64,000 bases of DNA from Bacteroidota bacterium (GTDB lineage: Bacteria > Bacteroidota > Bacteroidia > Cytophagales > Cytophagaceae): assembly GCA_023392125.1 (NCBI GenBank), contig JAEVZS010000024.1, forward strand, positions 1-64,000, written 5' to 3'. A program made the translations under genes and the position numbers. A model generated the notes under the pieces. That model saw only the letters and a program-made list of their open reading frames with translations. It ran no database searches and was not told where the DNA came from. Positions 35,711-44,994 of the stretch are shown here, piece by piece (positions within the stretch are counted from its first letter, which is position 1; each line of letters opens with the position of its first letter).

Positions 35711-37525
35711 TTGAGCAACGCAGACAACAACATGACAACGGGGCATCAGCCGGCCAAAGGGAAATCCGGTCAGGATCCTCTGTTGAAAAACATGAGTCCC
35801 AGACTGACTCACAGCTCCAGAAGCAGAACATCTTCTTCATATCCATCCATCACATCCGGACTTGAGCCATATAACGGAGAATTTGGCAGAACGCAGCTTA
35901 TTCATCTGTTGCGAAGAACCATGTTTGGCATTAAAAGGGCTGATCTCGACTATTTTGAAGGAAAATCATTGAATGAAGTAGTTGACGAGCTGCTGATATT
36001 TCCCACAGCTATTCCTTCCGAACCTCTTATGTGGTATACCTCCGAAGGTACAGGAAATCCAGGTACAGACTGGGCAGGAGTAAAACAGGGAGAAGCCTGG
36101 CCAGGCAGACTACTTCCGCCCAATAACCTTCCGGCCTCCACCGATAATTACTGGCGTGGAGAATCTGTCAGACACTGGAATATAGGTCTGGCCGTCAATC
36201 AGGGAAGGAGTGTCTACGAAAAAATCGTCCTTTTCTGGCACAACCACTTTCCTGTCAGCGCCAGCAGTGTGGATATTTCAGAAAGAACCTTTCAGTATTC
36301 TAAAATGCTGCGTGAAAATGCCAATGCAAGCCTGAAAGACCTGGCGGTAAGAATTACCAAAGACCTGGCTATGTTATCCTATCTCAACGGCGAGGTAAAT
36401 ACCCGTTTTACCCCTGATGAAAACTACGCAAGGGAAATTCAGGAGCTATTCATCATTGGCAAAGAGCTGCCTTTTGATCAGCGGTACACGGAAGATGATG
36501 TAAAAGCAGCAGCCAGGCTACTGACCGGTCATCAGAATGTGTCATCCAACTATCTGGAAGCAAAATACGGATTTGTCAGCTATAATCATGACACCAGCGA
36601 CAAACAGTTTTCTGCCTTTTATGGGAACACGATGATAAAAGGAAGATCCGGAGCGGATGCGGGCGATCTTGAACTAAACGATTTTATCACCATGCTTTTT
36701 GATGATACACAGCCGCTGCCGTCTCCCAACAGCCATATGACCAGAGCTGATGTGATAGCTGATTACATTGTCAAAAAAATCTATCGTTTCTTCGTCTATT
36801 ATGATATCGATGACAACCTACTTACCAATGTCATAAAACCGCTGGCCGATATATATAAGAACAACAACTTTACTATAAAGCCCGTACTTGAAGCCTTATT
36901 TAAGAGCGAGCATTTCTTTGATGCAGAAAACATGCGCTGCTATATCAAACAACCAATGGATGTGGTGCTGGGACTGATGCGTACGCTGGATATAGACTAT
37001 CACAGAGAAGATACCGTAACTCAATACAATACGTACTGGACTATGAATTACCGGACCAGTGAAATGCAGCAGGGCTATATCGAGCCACCCAATGTATCCG
37101 GCTGGTCTCCGTTTTATCAATCACCGCAGTTTCATAAGCTCTGGATCAATTCTGATACACTGCCCAAAAGACAGGAGTTTGCCAGGTTGCTTGTCAGCTG
37201 GGGTCTCTGGAGCTTTAATTATACTCCCAACCTTCGTCTGGATCATATCGGTTTTGTAAAAACACTCAAAAATCCGGAAAACCCCAACGCAATCATAGAT
37301 CAGCTGGAAGAATTGCTTCTTGGCAGAAAGCTGACCACAGCACATAAGCAAAAGCTCAAACAGGACACACTTCTTTACGGGCAAGTTACCGACAACTACT
37401 GGACCTATGCCTGGCAAAACGGAACAAAGGAAAACGCGACAGAAGAGCAAAAAAATACCGTTGTCTACCTTTTGGTATTGCTTTTTGACTATATGGTACG
37501 ACTGGAAGAATTTCAATTGATGTAA
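35711..37525 (+). CDS. DUF1800 domain protein
   Basis: The 604-residue protein matches the DUF1800 family: L-I-H-L-L-R-R-T-M-F-G near residue 60, F-W-H-N-H-F near 177, N-Y-A-R-E-I-Q-E-L-F near 237, R-L-L-T-G near 277, and P-P-N-V-S-G-W near 460. Function is unknown; DUF1800 proteins occur with DUF1501 proteins in Bacteroidota and Planctomycetes, probably in envelope or secreted complexes. No classical signal peptide is seen; the N-terminus is polar and Ser/Thr-rich. It is 16 bases upstream of the DUF1501 gene, so they form an operon. Start codon TTG is favoured by an AAGGAG site. Confidence 0.85.
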   Translation: MSNADNNMTTGHQPAKGKSGQDPLLKNMSPRLTHSSRSRTSSSYPSITSGLEPYNGEFGRTQLIHLLRRTMFGIKRADLDYFEGKSLNEVVDELLIFPTAIPSEPLMWYTSEGTGNPGTDWAGVKQGEAWPGRLLPPNNLPASTDNYWRGESVRHWNIGLAVNQGRSVYEKIVLFWHNHFPVSASSVDISERTFQYSKMLRENANASLKDLAVRITKDLAMLSYLNGEVNTRFTPDENYAREIQELFIIGKELPFDQRYTEDDVKAAARLLTGHQNVSSNYLEAKYGFVSYNHDTSDKQFSAFYGNTMIKGRSGADAGDLELNDFITMLFDDTQPLPSPNSHMTRADVIADYIVKKIYRFFVYYDIDDNLLTNVIKPLADIYKNNNFTIKPVLEALFKSEHFFDAENMRCYIKQPMDVVLGLMRTLDIDYHREDTVTQYNTYWTMNYRTSEMQQGYIEPPNVSGWSPFYQSPQFHKLWINSDTLPKRQEFARLLVSWGLWSFNYTPNLRLDHIGFVKTLKNPENPNAIIDQLEELLLGRKLTTAHKQKLKQDTLLYGQVTDNYWTYAWQNGTKENATEEQKNTVVYLLVLLFDYMVRLEEFQLM

Positions 37526-37541
37526 AACCAACCGGAGCGAC

Positions 37542-39158
37542 ATGAACAGAAGAAAATTTGTAGGAAACTCAATCAAAGCCTGCGTTTCCACTTTATTTAT
37601 AGATCAGATCACCAATTCAGCATTTGCCAGCTCATCACTGGTAAAAGCGATACTGGGATCCTGCAACGACAATATTCTGGTTATTGTACAGCTGGCAGGG
37701 GGCAACGATGGTCTCAATACCGTCATTCCTATGGATCAGTACTCCGGAGCGCTGGCGCTGCCCAACAATCAGGGCGGGCGATCCAATATTCTGATTCCGG
37801 AAGACAAAGTATTACGTCTTTCGGGTCTGCCCGATACAGCCTTTCACCCCGCCATGTCTGGTTTAAGAGATCTTTATAATAGCTCCAATCTGAGCTTTGT
37901 TCAGGCTTGCGGGTATCCCAATCCGGATTTTTCCCATTTCCGGTCTACTGATATATGGATGACAGCATCCGATTCAAACCAGTTTTTGAAAACCGGCTGG
38001 ATCGGCCGAAATATCGAAGAGCTGTATCCGGGCTTTCCCAATGGCTTCCCCAGTGATGAATATCCGGATCCGCTGGCCATACAGATCGGCTCGACCGTAG
38101 CCCTGGCCTTTGAAGGAAACACAAGTTCTACGGCATTGGCAGTAACGAATATCTCCGAGAAGTATGAATTGCTCGGAGGATTTGGAGATATGGCTGAAGC
38201 TAATACCCGGTCAGGCACAGAGTTAGCCTTTATAAGAGGAGTAGCTATCGATACGGACAAATACAATGCCCGCATCGTGACAGCAGCCAATAAGCAAAGC
38301 TCTAACCTTTCGTCCCTGTATGGCACTGCTACAGAAGTAGAAAATAATCCATTGGCCCAGCAACTGCAAAATGTTGCCAGACTGATCAAAGGCGGTCTGA
38401 AAACCAGGGTATATATGGTATCCATGACAGGATTTGATACCCATGCTTCACAAACGGAATCGGATACTACCAAAGGAATTCATGCCAGTCTGCTGGAGAA
38501 GGTTTCCAAAGCCATCAGTGGCTTTCAGGACGACCTGATCAAAATGGGCGTGAATAATAAAGTTACGGGACTCGTATTTTCAGAATTCGGGCGAAGAGTC
38601 AATTCCAACGGATCGTTCGGATCTGACCACGGTACAGCTATGCCGGTGATGCTTTTCGGTACCGAGCTAAAAGGCGGCATGTACGGAAGCAACCCGGGAC
38701 TCAGGTCCGGCAACAAGGTACTGGACAATGTTCCCATGCAGCATGACTTCCGGAGTGTTTACTATTCCCTTCTCAAAGACTGGTTCTGCCTTTCAGGCGC
38801 CCAGCTGAGCAATATTTTCGGTGGCAAATCATATGAATATATCAGTCTCTTTAACAACAATGTTACAGGCATTAATAGCGCAGACCGCTTCGAAGCTGAC
38901 CGAATCAATAACCTGGTACAAGTATATCCTAATCCGGTCAGCGATCAGGGCCGGATAGAGTTTACGACCAATGGCGGTCATGTATTGATTGAAGTTGTCG
39001 ACACTTTTGGCAATACTATATCAACGGTGTTAAACAAAAAGGTAAACGCCGGCAGGCATACTGTAAACTTTGAAAGAGGCAACCTGAAAACCGGTTTGTA
39101 TCTGATACGAATGAGGAAGGATGATTTTGTTAACAGCCAAAAAGTAATCCTAAAATAA
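37542..39158 (+). CDS. DUF1501 domain protein with T9SS sorting domain
   Basis: The 538-residue protein opens with a twin-arginine-like signal (M-N-R-R-K-F-V-G), followed by the DUF1501 stretches V-I-V-Q-L-A-G-G-N-D-G-L-N-T, Y-P-N-P-D-F-S-H-F-R-S-T-D-I-W and F-S-E-F-G-R-R, which resemble the alkaline phosphatase/sulfatase superfamily metal core. The last ~75 residues (V-Y-P-N-P-V-S-D-Q) form a T9SS type A sorting domain. It is probably exported and surface-bound. The substrate is unknown. It is the second gene of the pair with DUF1800, ended by a strong bidirectional hairpin. Confidence 0.88.
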   Translation: MNRRKFVGNSIKACVSTLFIDQITNSAFASSSLVKAILGSCNDNILVIVQLAGGNDGLNTVIPMDQYSGALALPNNQGGRSNILIPEDKVLRLSGLPDTAFHPAMSGLRDLYNSSNLSFVQACGYPNPDFSHFRSTDIWMTASDSNQFLKTGWIGRNIEELYPGFPNGFPSDEYPDPLAIQIGSTVALAFEGNTSSTALAVTNISEKYELLGGFGDMAEANTRSGTELAFIRGVAIDTDKYNARIVTAANKQSSNLSSLYGTATEVENNPLAQQLQNVARLIKGGLKTRVYMVSMTGFDTHASQTESDTTKGIHASLLEKVSKAISGFQDDLIKMGVNNKVTGLVFSEFGRRVNSNGSFGSDHGTAMPVMLFGTELKGGMYGSNPGLRSGNKVLDNVPMQHDFRSVYYSLLKDWFCLSGAQLSNIFGGKSYEYISLFNNNVTGINSADRFEADRINNLVQVYPNPVSDQGRIEFTTNGGHVLIEVVDTFGNTISTVLNKKVNAGRHTVNFERGNLKTGLYLIRMRKDDFVNSQKVILK

Positions 39159-39236
39159 ATAGCTTATAATTAAAAATTCCAAACATCAGTAAATTTCTAC
39201 AATTCAAGAAAATACCTTTACTATAATAGCAAATAA

Positions 39237-39280
39237 AACAACCTTAGGTCTATTTAATATAAAATAGACCTAAGGTTGTT
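39237..39280. terminator. Bidirectional terminator between DUF1501 and the SMC operon
   Basis: A perfect 19-bp stem (39237-39255 and 39262-39280, core CAACCTTAGGTCTATT) with a 6-base loop lies between two convergent genes. It ends the SMC operon 17 bases past its last stop. Confidence 0.85.
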
Positions 39281-39296
39281 ACAACGCAGGATTTAC

Positions 39297-42200
39297 CTAC
39301 ACCTCCACATTAATGCTAAGCAAAGGAATAATCTTCACATTGCCTGCAGCGTTTTTCCGGAACTTGTACGTATAGTTATAATGCGTTTCCAGCTTGCTTT
39401 CATTCGGAAGGCCATTAATCAGATAAATATTTCTTTCCTCCGCAAAGGATATCAGCTCTTTCAGATAGGGAGCAGATATCTGCCCCACTTCATCAATAAT
39501 ACAATGGACTTTAAATGACTGTGCCGTACGCTCTGTCGATTCTTTGATAAAGACATTGAGCAGAGTGATATAGATTACCGCCTTTACCAGCATATCCGTA
39601 CCTGTAGAGCCGACTTTGTCAATTTTTTCAATCCAGCCAGTATCATTCTTTCCTTCTTTGATCCGAAACCGCAGCTCAAAAAGATCCTGTACCCGTATTT
39701 CATCATAGTTTTCCTCGGTTATGGTCTTTAATAAATCATTGAGCAAATCGACTGATCTGCGGTCAATATCCATTTTGTTCCGGTGGTCGGTCGTAAACAA
39801 GTTGGTCTCTCCATAAGAGAACGGATGCTGCTCTCTGAAGTCCGCTATTTTCTGCAATTTCCTGAGTACCTTGTTTTCACTATCCTCCGACTTGAGCTTG
39901 ATATATTCAATCAGCTGAGAGCTTTTGAATGATGCCATGCTAAAGTCATTCTCCATCTTGGCCACCATTCGGTTGATCCGGCCTTTGTGATCTGTCAGTG
40001 TTTTTACCTTTGTGGCGATCGCGTCAATCAGCATACCATGGCTCTTGGCCACTTCCGCGATAGAAATCTGAATACGGTTTTCATTGTAAAAGCTCTGCAA
40101 CTGACCGGCAAACTGTTCATACTCCGCTTCCGAAGCCTGAGGGTTGACTCTAAAATTAAAATGATTGTCCGGTCTGAATCTGCCGGCAAACTCTGCAATA
40201 TGATTTTTGAAGTACGTAAATTGCTTATGATACTCCACATCATTAGACAGCAGCTGTGAACAAAGATCAATAAGTCCCGATGTAGTCTGTTCAGGAACCG
40301 CCTGCCCGATGATATGTCTCAGACGATCATACAATGGCTTTTCTTTAAAATGCCGGTTAAAATGCTCAATTCCCTCCCTGAATTTCCGATGTACAGCGTC
40401 CAGCTGCTTCTGCTCCTCCAGAAGCAAAGCACGCTGTTGTTCAAAAACTGTTTTCTGTGCCAGAAAACGACGCTCTTCTTCACCCTGAAGCGCCTCCAGA
40501 CGCTGCTGCTCACGAACAAACTGATCCATCGGATCAAATAGTTCTCTCTTGTCTTTTATATATTCACTTACCAGCTGGGCATGCTGCTCGATGGTATTCA
40601 GCTGCTCATGCAAGGATTCCACTTCCTGTTTCAGGGCTTTGATCAGGGCATCATCAACTCCTGTCTTTTTTAGCAGCGATGACTTCTCTCCCTCCAGCTG
40701 CTCCCTGCGCTGACGAAACCAGCTGAGTCGTTCCTCCTTCATCACTGAAAGCTCTTCCGCTTTCTTTTCAAAAGACTTTTTCAGTTCATACAATCGTTCG
40801 TTGTAGCAGGCAGTGAGCTCCTTTAACGATTCATCAAACGCGCTGGAAAAATCATTCAACCGGGCCTGAATACGGGACTTTTCGTTACGGACCTGCTGTT
40901 CCTTTTCATATAGTCCGGTTATATCCGCTTCTTTCTGCGCTTCTCCCTTCTGCTTCCAGTCCAGCAGATCCAGATGGAGCTGCTTTTCCTTCTGCTCATC
41001 CTGCTCCTGCTGATAATAGTACTGCTCCAGTTCCTGTCTCAGTTTGCCTGCCTGGCGGCCAAGTACTCCAAGCTGATGCTGTATTTCCTTTTCATGAGTT
41101 TCCTGATAGTCAAGAAACTCCGTCTGCTTTACTGAAATATATTCTCGAAGCTCTGATTTTTCCAACTCAAGCTCTTCGAGCGAACGACAGCGAACCTCTA
41201 CCTCCTCCAGATCAATCTGAATACCATATAAGCTGTCAGCCAGCCGGCCAGCCAGTCTAGGGCTCAGAATTTTGCTGTACAATAATTCCTCATCACATAC
41301 CTTTCCAATCGTATCCAGCCATCCCGGATAGTTTTCCTGAAGAAACCCGAGAAAGGCTCCCTGATAGACAGAAAGCTTTTCTTCAATGTTCTTTATTTCA
41401 TCTTCCGCGGCCGTAATCTCCTCCCGGTTCTTTTTCTTAAACTGCTCAAAAGACAAATCACCTTTTTCCTGTACATGCTCCGCCTCTTTTTTCACCGTTT
41501 CAAGCGCATTCTGACAAATCGCCACAGAAGAGCGTATACCGGCTTTCCTGTCTGCGATTTCCTTAAGCTGACGTTGTAGTAGCTGAATCTCCGTCTCATA
41601 ATACACTTTTCGCTTAGATTCCCGGATCTGAAACTCCAGATCCTTAAGATCCAGATTTCTGATGTTCAGTTCCTCTTTCAGCGACTCTATACGTTCCTGA
41701 TACTTTTCACGCATTGCATCTTTTTCACGGGACAGCTGCTCTGTTATCTCCGCCTTATCTTCCTGAAACGTTCTGTCCAGCTGCAATCCTTTTCCCGCGA
41801 TTCCATTTTCAAAATCCTTTTGCTCGTTGTACAACGCGTCCAGCAGCGTTTTAAATTGCTGCTCTGTATCCTGAAAGGAAGCTGTAAGTGTCAGATACTC
41901 GGTTTCCCGTGCCTTCAGGGTACGCTGAATATGCGGACGACTTTCGGTCAGTCTGAGAAGATCTGTTATATTTTTTCGTTCATATTCTTTCAGTTTTTTC
42001 TCCGCATCCTGCACCTTTCTTCGAAAAACTGCTTTTTCACCGATCAGCTCCTCGATACGTTCCCGAAACAGGGATTCTGCAGAGGCAAAAGCATGTTGCA
42101 GTTCAGTCAGTTCCTTTTCTTTCTCCTTTAGCGCAGATTCCAGCTCTTCTTTTCGTGTAGCAGCATATCCGAGCGCGCTTCCAAGCTCAGTAGCCAGTTC

Positions 42201-42983
42201 CCGCTGACGCTGTTTCAGATTCCGTATCTGACTAAAATTATCCCTGATAATATTGGCTCTGTTCGCATTTTCTTTCCGGAAAAAAGTCTCTATATCATGA
42301 TACCGTTCACTAAACTGCCTGAGCTGGCGTTCAATAGTTTTCAGCTCGATTGTTGTATGCTTCGAACTGATTGAGTTAGCAATGCAATCTTTGACAAACT
42401 CCGCCTTAATAACGGATTCTGAACTTAGAAATATAGCCTGAATCGCCAGTGGTATATTATGATAGAGGCTGTTTCCTTTCAACAGAGCAAACGATTTGTA
42501 CCGCTTATCTGGATCTGCTCCGTACAGAATATTCCGGTACCGCTCAAACGTATCAATCTGATCACTGTAAAAGATTTGTTTTTCATTGAACCCGGTCAGG
42601 ACTTCTTTCAATACCATAGCTTCCTGATCGCGGATATACAGATTCGGATCATATGGATGATCAACAAAGCGATAACATATTTTATTATTCCGGTATACTA
42701 CTACATGATATGAATCGTCTTCGGTCATCACTTCATAGATGATATAGGAATTGGGATACTGAAAGTAGTAATCTTCAAAAGATCGCTGGGAGCCTGCAAT
42801 CCCTAATCCCCGGGTATTGGCATTGTAGAAAAACAAAATAGCCCTCTGCAGCGTGGTTTTACCCAGATTATTGGTTCCTACAAAACAGGTATTGCCCGCA
42901 ATTTCAGCGCTGGAATAATCCGTATTGGCAATATTGATAAATGTGATACGCTTAAGCAGTCGTGTCTTCTCCATCATCGTCAA
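39297..42983 (-). CDS. MukB/MksB/JetC-like SMC ATPase
   Basis: The 1228-residue protein has an ABC-type head split by a very long coiled coil. Walker A is G-T-N-N-L-G-K-T at residues 36-43; Walker B is C-I-I-D-E-V-G-Q-I near the C-terminus, followed by L-I-N-G-L-P-N. Between about 250 and 950 the sequence is Glu/Lys/Gln/Leu-rich coiled coil. The operon order kleisin-like, MukE-like, SMC matches MukFEB, MksFEB and Wadjet JetABC. These complexes extrude DNA loops. No JetD/MksG gene follows, because the next gene is the convergent DUF1501. It overlaps the MukE-like gene by 32 bases. Assignment to condensin or defence subtype is open. Confidence 0.85.
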   Translation of the reverse strand: MTMMEKTRLLKRITFINIANTDYSSAEIAGNTCFVGTNNLGKTTLQRAILFFYNANTRGLGIAGSQRSFEDYYFQYPNSYIIYEVMTEDDSYHVVVYRNNKICYRFVDHPYDPNLYIRDQEAMVLKEVLTGFNEKQIFYSDQIDTFERYRNILYGADPDKRYKSFALLKGNSLYHNIPLAIQAIFLSSESVIKAEFVKDCIANSISSKHTTIELKTIERQLRQFSERYHDIETFFRKENANRANIIRDNFSQIRNLKQRQRELATELGSALGYAATRKEELESALKEKEKELTELQHAFASAESLFRERIEELIGEKAVFRRKVQDAEKKLKEYERKNITDLLRLTESRPHIQRTLKARETEYLTLTASFQDTEQQFKTLLDALYNEQKDFENGIAGKGLQLDRTFQEDKAEITEQLSREKDAMREKYQERIESLKEELNIRNLDLKDLEFQIRESKRKVYYETEIQLLQRQLKEIADRKAGIRSSVAICQNALETVKKEAEHVQEKGDLSFEQFKKKNREEITAAEDEIKNIEEKLSVYQGAFLGFLQENYPGWLDTIGKVCDEELLYSKILSPRLAGRLADSLYGIQIDLEEVEVRCRSLEELELEKSELREYISVKQTEFLDYQETHEKEIQHQLGVLGRQAGKLRQELEQYYYQQEQDEQKEKQLHLDLLDWKQKGEAQKEADITGLYEKEQQVRNEKSRIQARLNDFSSAFDESLKELTACYNERLYELKKSFEKKAEELSVMKEERLSWFRQRREQLEGEKSSLLKKTGVDDALIKALKQEVESLHEQLNTIEQHAQLVSEYIKDKRELFDPMDQFVREQQRLEALQGEEERRFLAQKTVFEQQRALLLEEQKQLDAVHRKFREGIEHFNRHFKEKPLYDRLRHIIGQAVPEQTTSGLIDLCSQLLSNDVEYHKQFTYFKNHIAEFAGRFRPDNHFNFRVNPQASEAEYEQFAGQLQSFYNENRIQISIAEVAKSHGMLIDAIATKVKTLTDHKGRINRMVAKMENDFSMASFKSSQLIEYIKLKSEDSENKVLRKLQKIADFREQHPFSYGETNLFTTDHRNKMDIDRRSVDLLNDLLKTITEENYDEIRVQDLFELRFRIKEGKNDTGWIEKIDKVGSTGTDMLVKAVIYITLLNVFIKESTERTAQSFKVHCIIDEVGQISAPYLKELISFAEERNIYLINGLPNESKLETHYNYTYKFRKNAAGNVKIIPLLSINVEV

Positions 42984-43506
42984 TTGTAATCATTGAAATA
43001 ATCTGCTCGAGGTAGTGAATCGAATCAAGTACCTTGTACAGCTCTTCATCTTCTTTTTCCAGAAATCCGGAATTAGCCAGATAGTCTGCTATTTCAGCAA
43101 CTTTATCGATAAGCTTATCTTTTCTGGAAAGAGCAAATATCTTTTGTTTCAGACGCTCATTGGTATAGCACTCTTCCGCCACCTGTGATATACGATAGCG
43201 TGTGCCAGGTACCGGTTTATTATCAAGACAGGAAAAAAAATCAAGTATATCGATAAAGTGCGCAAACTGCTCCAGTTTCCGCTCTATAGTACCGGCACTT
43301 TCATCCACCTGACTAAAATAGAAATAATTATATCCGGTTTCGAGGCTAAAGCCTATATGACTGAAATAGTCCTTTAAAACTGCATGATGCAGTTCATCAT
43401 TCAGGATTTCATAAAGGCGGGCCTGACTTCCGTTGGAGCTTATAAACAGACCTTTAGTAAGAATATTGAATATTTCTGCCGTTTGCTTGGGTATATTACT
43501 CATCAT
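42952..43506 (-). CDS. MukE/MksE/JetB-like subunit
   Basis: The 184-residue protein is small and acidic at its C-terminus (D-D-D-G-E-D), with a pattern of winged-helix-like helices and strands: P-K-Q-T-A-E-I-F-N-I-L-T-K-G at the start, Y-F-S-H-I-G-F-S-L and F-Y-F-S-Q in the middle. Family assignment rests mainly on size and position between the kleisin-like and SMC genes. It shares one base with the upstream stop and 32 bases with the downstream start. It should bind the kleisin and DNA in the SMC complex. Confidence 0.75.
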   Translation of the reverse strand: MMSNIPKQTAEIFNILTKGLFISSNGSQARLYEILNDELHHAVLKDYFSHIGFSLETGYNYFYFSQVDESAGTIERKLEQFAHFIDILDFFSCLDNKPVPGTRYRISQVAEECYTNERLKQKIFALSRKDKLIDKVAEIADYLANSGFLEKEDEELYKVLDSIHYLEQIISMITIDDDGEDTTA

Positions 43507-44714
43507 TATTTCCCCGAAGGATAAATCATAAGATATCGGATGTTTTGCAATTGTCCCTGTTCATTTTTCAGTTGCATGTGTCCGAATTGTTCTCCGCTCA
43601 TATGTAAGCCAGGATCATGATCTACGGATATTTCAACAAACAGGGATATACGTTTTTCAATACCGATCGATAACTGATCCGGAAACTCAAAATTCATTAC
43701 GAAATTGAAAAGGTCTGAATTGCTCTCTGCAAATTTCGAAACAAGCGCCTCAACATTCAGACGCAGAGAAGTTTCTTCTGCTTCTTCGCCTGACAAGGCT
43801 ATTTTACCGGCAGGTGAACGTTCCACTGCCCGAAGCACTTTAAGACGGTCAGCTACTTTTGCAACCAGATTATATCCCGGATCAGTATACAAATAGTCCA
43901 GTGAAACTCTCGTCCGCATGACTTGCTTTTTGGAAAACAATACAGCATTCACATCGCTGACAACCTGAATAAAGCTGGTCTTGTACTTCAGCTCCTCATA
44001 ATCCTTGAGCTCTTTGAGGCGCTGAATTTTCTTATAAATGGCTGCCTGATACTGTATCTTATTGATGTAATCAATGATCTGCGACTGGATTTCTGTAAGA
44101 TAGTCTCTGTTGCGAACCAGTGTATAGCGCAGCTCCAATACAATGCTATTAAGCTCTGCGTCAATAATCGTATTGAAAAAACCCTGCGATTCCGAAAGAA
44201 TCTGTTCAGATTCACGGATCAGGTTAATAATATCGTCTCTCTTCTTCTTATACTTTTCGAGCTCCTGCAGCTTGATCACATAGTTTGCCTGATTCTTATA
44301 AGTATCATCTATGTTCTTATGGAGTTTGATTACTTCCCTGGATGTCGTGGAGTGAATTTTCTTTAGAGAACGCTTGATGTTTCTGAGAAACCGGGCATTG
44401 TTGTCGATACGGTAATAGCGAAGATTTTCATTCAGAGCCTGTATATTGTCATTGATAAAGCTGGTCGTCACCTCACCGATTTCCAGAAACTCTTCTATAA
44501 AGGTAGTAATCCGGTCATCCAGGCTGACAATATTGTTATTCTCATGAATAAATTCATGTGTAACCAGCTTTTCCAGCTTCTCATCGCTCATGTCTTCCCG
44601 GGCCAGAATCTCTGATTTGTTTACAGAGTCTTTGTTTCCGAAAAGCATCTCTACAACCTCTTTATTCTGGTTCAGAAGATTAATCAGGTCTCTTATACTG
44701 AGTGGCTGCTTCAC
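43506..44714 (-). CDS. MukF/MksF/JetA-like kleisin subunit
   Basis: The protein of about 402 residues is mostly helical. It begins V-K-Q-P-L-S-I-R-D-L-I-N-L-L, with an N-terminal winged-helix-like region, then long helices rich in Ile, Leu and Asn (about 120-260) and a C-terminal domain ending Y-L-M-I-Y-P-S-G-K. It should bridge the SMC heads as kleisin. I place the start at the GTG of 44714, because the only upstream ATG (44837) would add 41 residues encoded by a tandem 24-base repeat. The open frame to 44837 cannot be excluded. It is the first gene of the SMC operon. Confidence 0.75.
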   Translation of the reverse strand: MKQPLSIRDLINLLNQNKEVVEMLFGNKDSVNKSEILAREDMSDEKLEKLVTHEFIHENNNIVSLDDRITTFIEEFLEIGEVTTSFINDNIQALNENLRYYRIDNNARFLRNIKRSLKKIHSTTSREVIKLHKNIDDTYKNQANYVIKLQELEKYKKKRDDIINLIRESEQILSESQGFFNTIIDAELNSIVLELRYTLVRNRDYLTEIQSQIIDYINKIQYQAAIYKKIQRLKELKDYEELKYKTSFIQVVSDVNAVLFSKKQVMRTRVSLDYLYTDPGYNLVAKVADRLKVLRAVERSPAGKIALSGEEAEETSLRLNVEALVSKFAESNSDLFNFVMNFEFPDQLSIGIEKRISLFVEISVDHDPGLHMSGEQFGHMQLKNEQGQLQNIRYLMIYPSGK

Positions 44715-44777
44715 TTTCTTCCCTTTCTCAAAGAATGAAAGATACGGTATTTTAAAAAAAACAGCGAACCTATGTGG

Positions 44778-44822
44778 ATAAGTAAAAGAAGATCTTCCTG
44801 AATAAGTAAAAGAAGATCTTCC
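44778..44822. repeat. 24-base tandem repeat with palindromic core, upstream of the SMC operon
   Basis: Two near-identical copies of ATAAGTAAAAGAAGATCTTCC lie at 44778-44798 and 44802-44822, one 24-base period apart. Each contains the 10-base palindrome GAAGATCTTC. The position upstream of the SMC operon start suggests a double operator; if the ATG at 44837 is used, it is coding. Confidence 0.6.
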
Positions 44823-44866
44823 CGGAAATAAAATCATCCCGGGTTACTATTCGATCGTTTTTTGTA

Positions 44867-44874
44867 TAAATTTG
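44867..44874 (+). promoter_or_regulatory. -7 box of the giant adhesin gene
   Basis: TAAATTTG matches TAnnTTTG. Transcription would start near 44880, about 115 bases before the chosen start at 44995, and this excludes the in-frame ATG at 44872. No -33 TTG is seen. Confidence 0.4.
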
Positions 44875-44994
44875 GACTGTACGGTTATACCTCGTTTATA
44901 CATTAATTTACTTAATGTTTTTCCCAAAAACACAGCCATAATGTATCATTTACCGTATGTGAAAGCGTTTGCAAACAAAAAAACTTCCTTTTGC

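Noticed and set aside
39159..39296. A JetD/MksG gene next to the SMC operon
   Set aside because: Only a hairpin lies here and the next gene is the convergent DUF1501; the other flank has the adhesin.
44872..44994. ATG 44872 and ATG 44941 as starts of the adhesin
   Set aside because: The first lies on the promoter box and the extra residues do not form a signal peptide; M-K-K-S-L-L at 44995 does.
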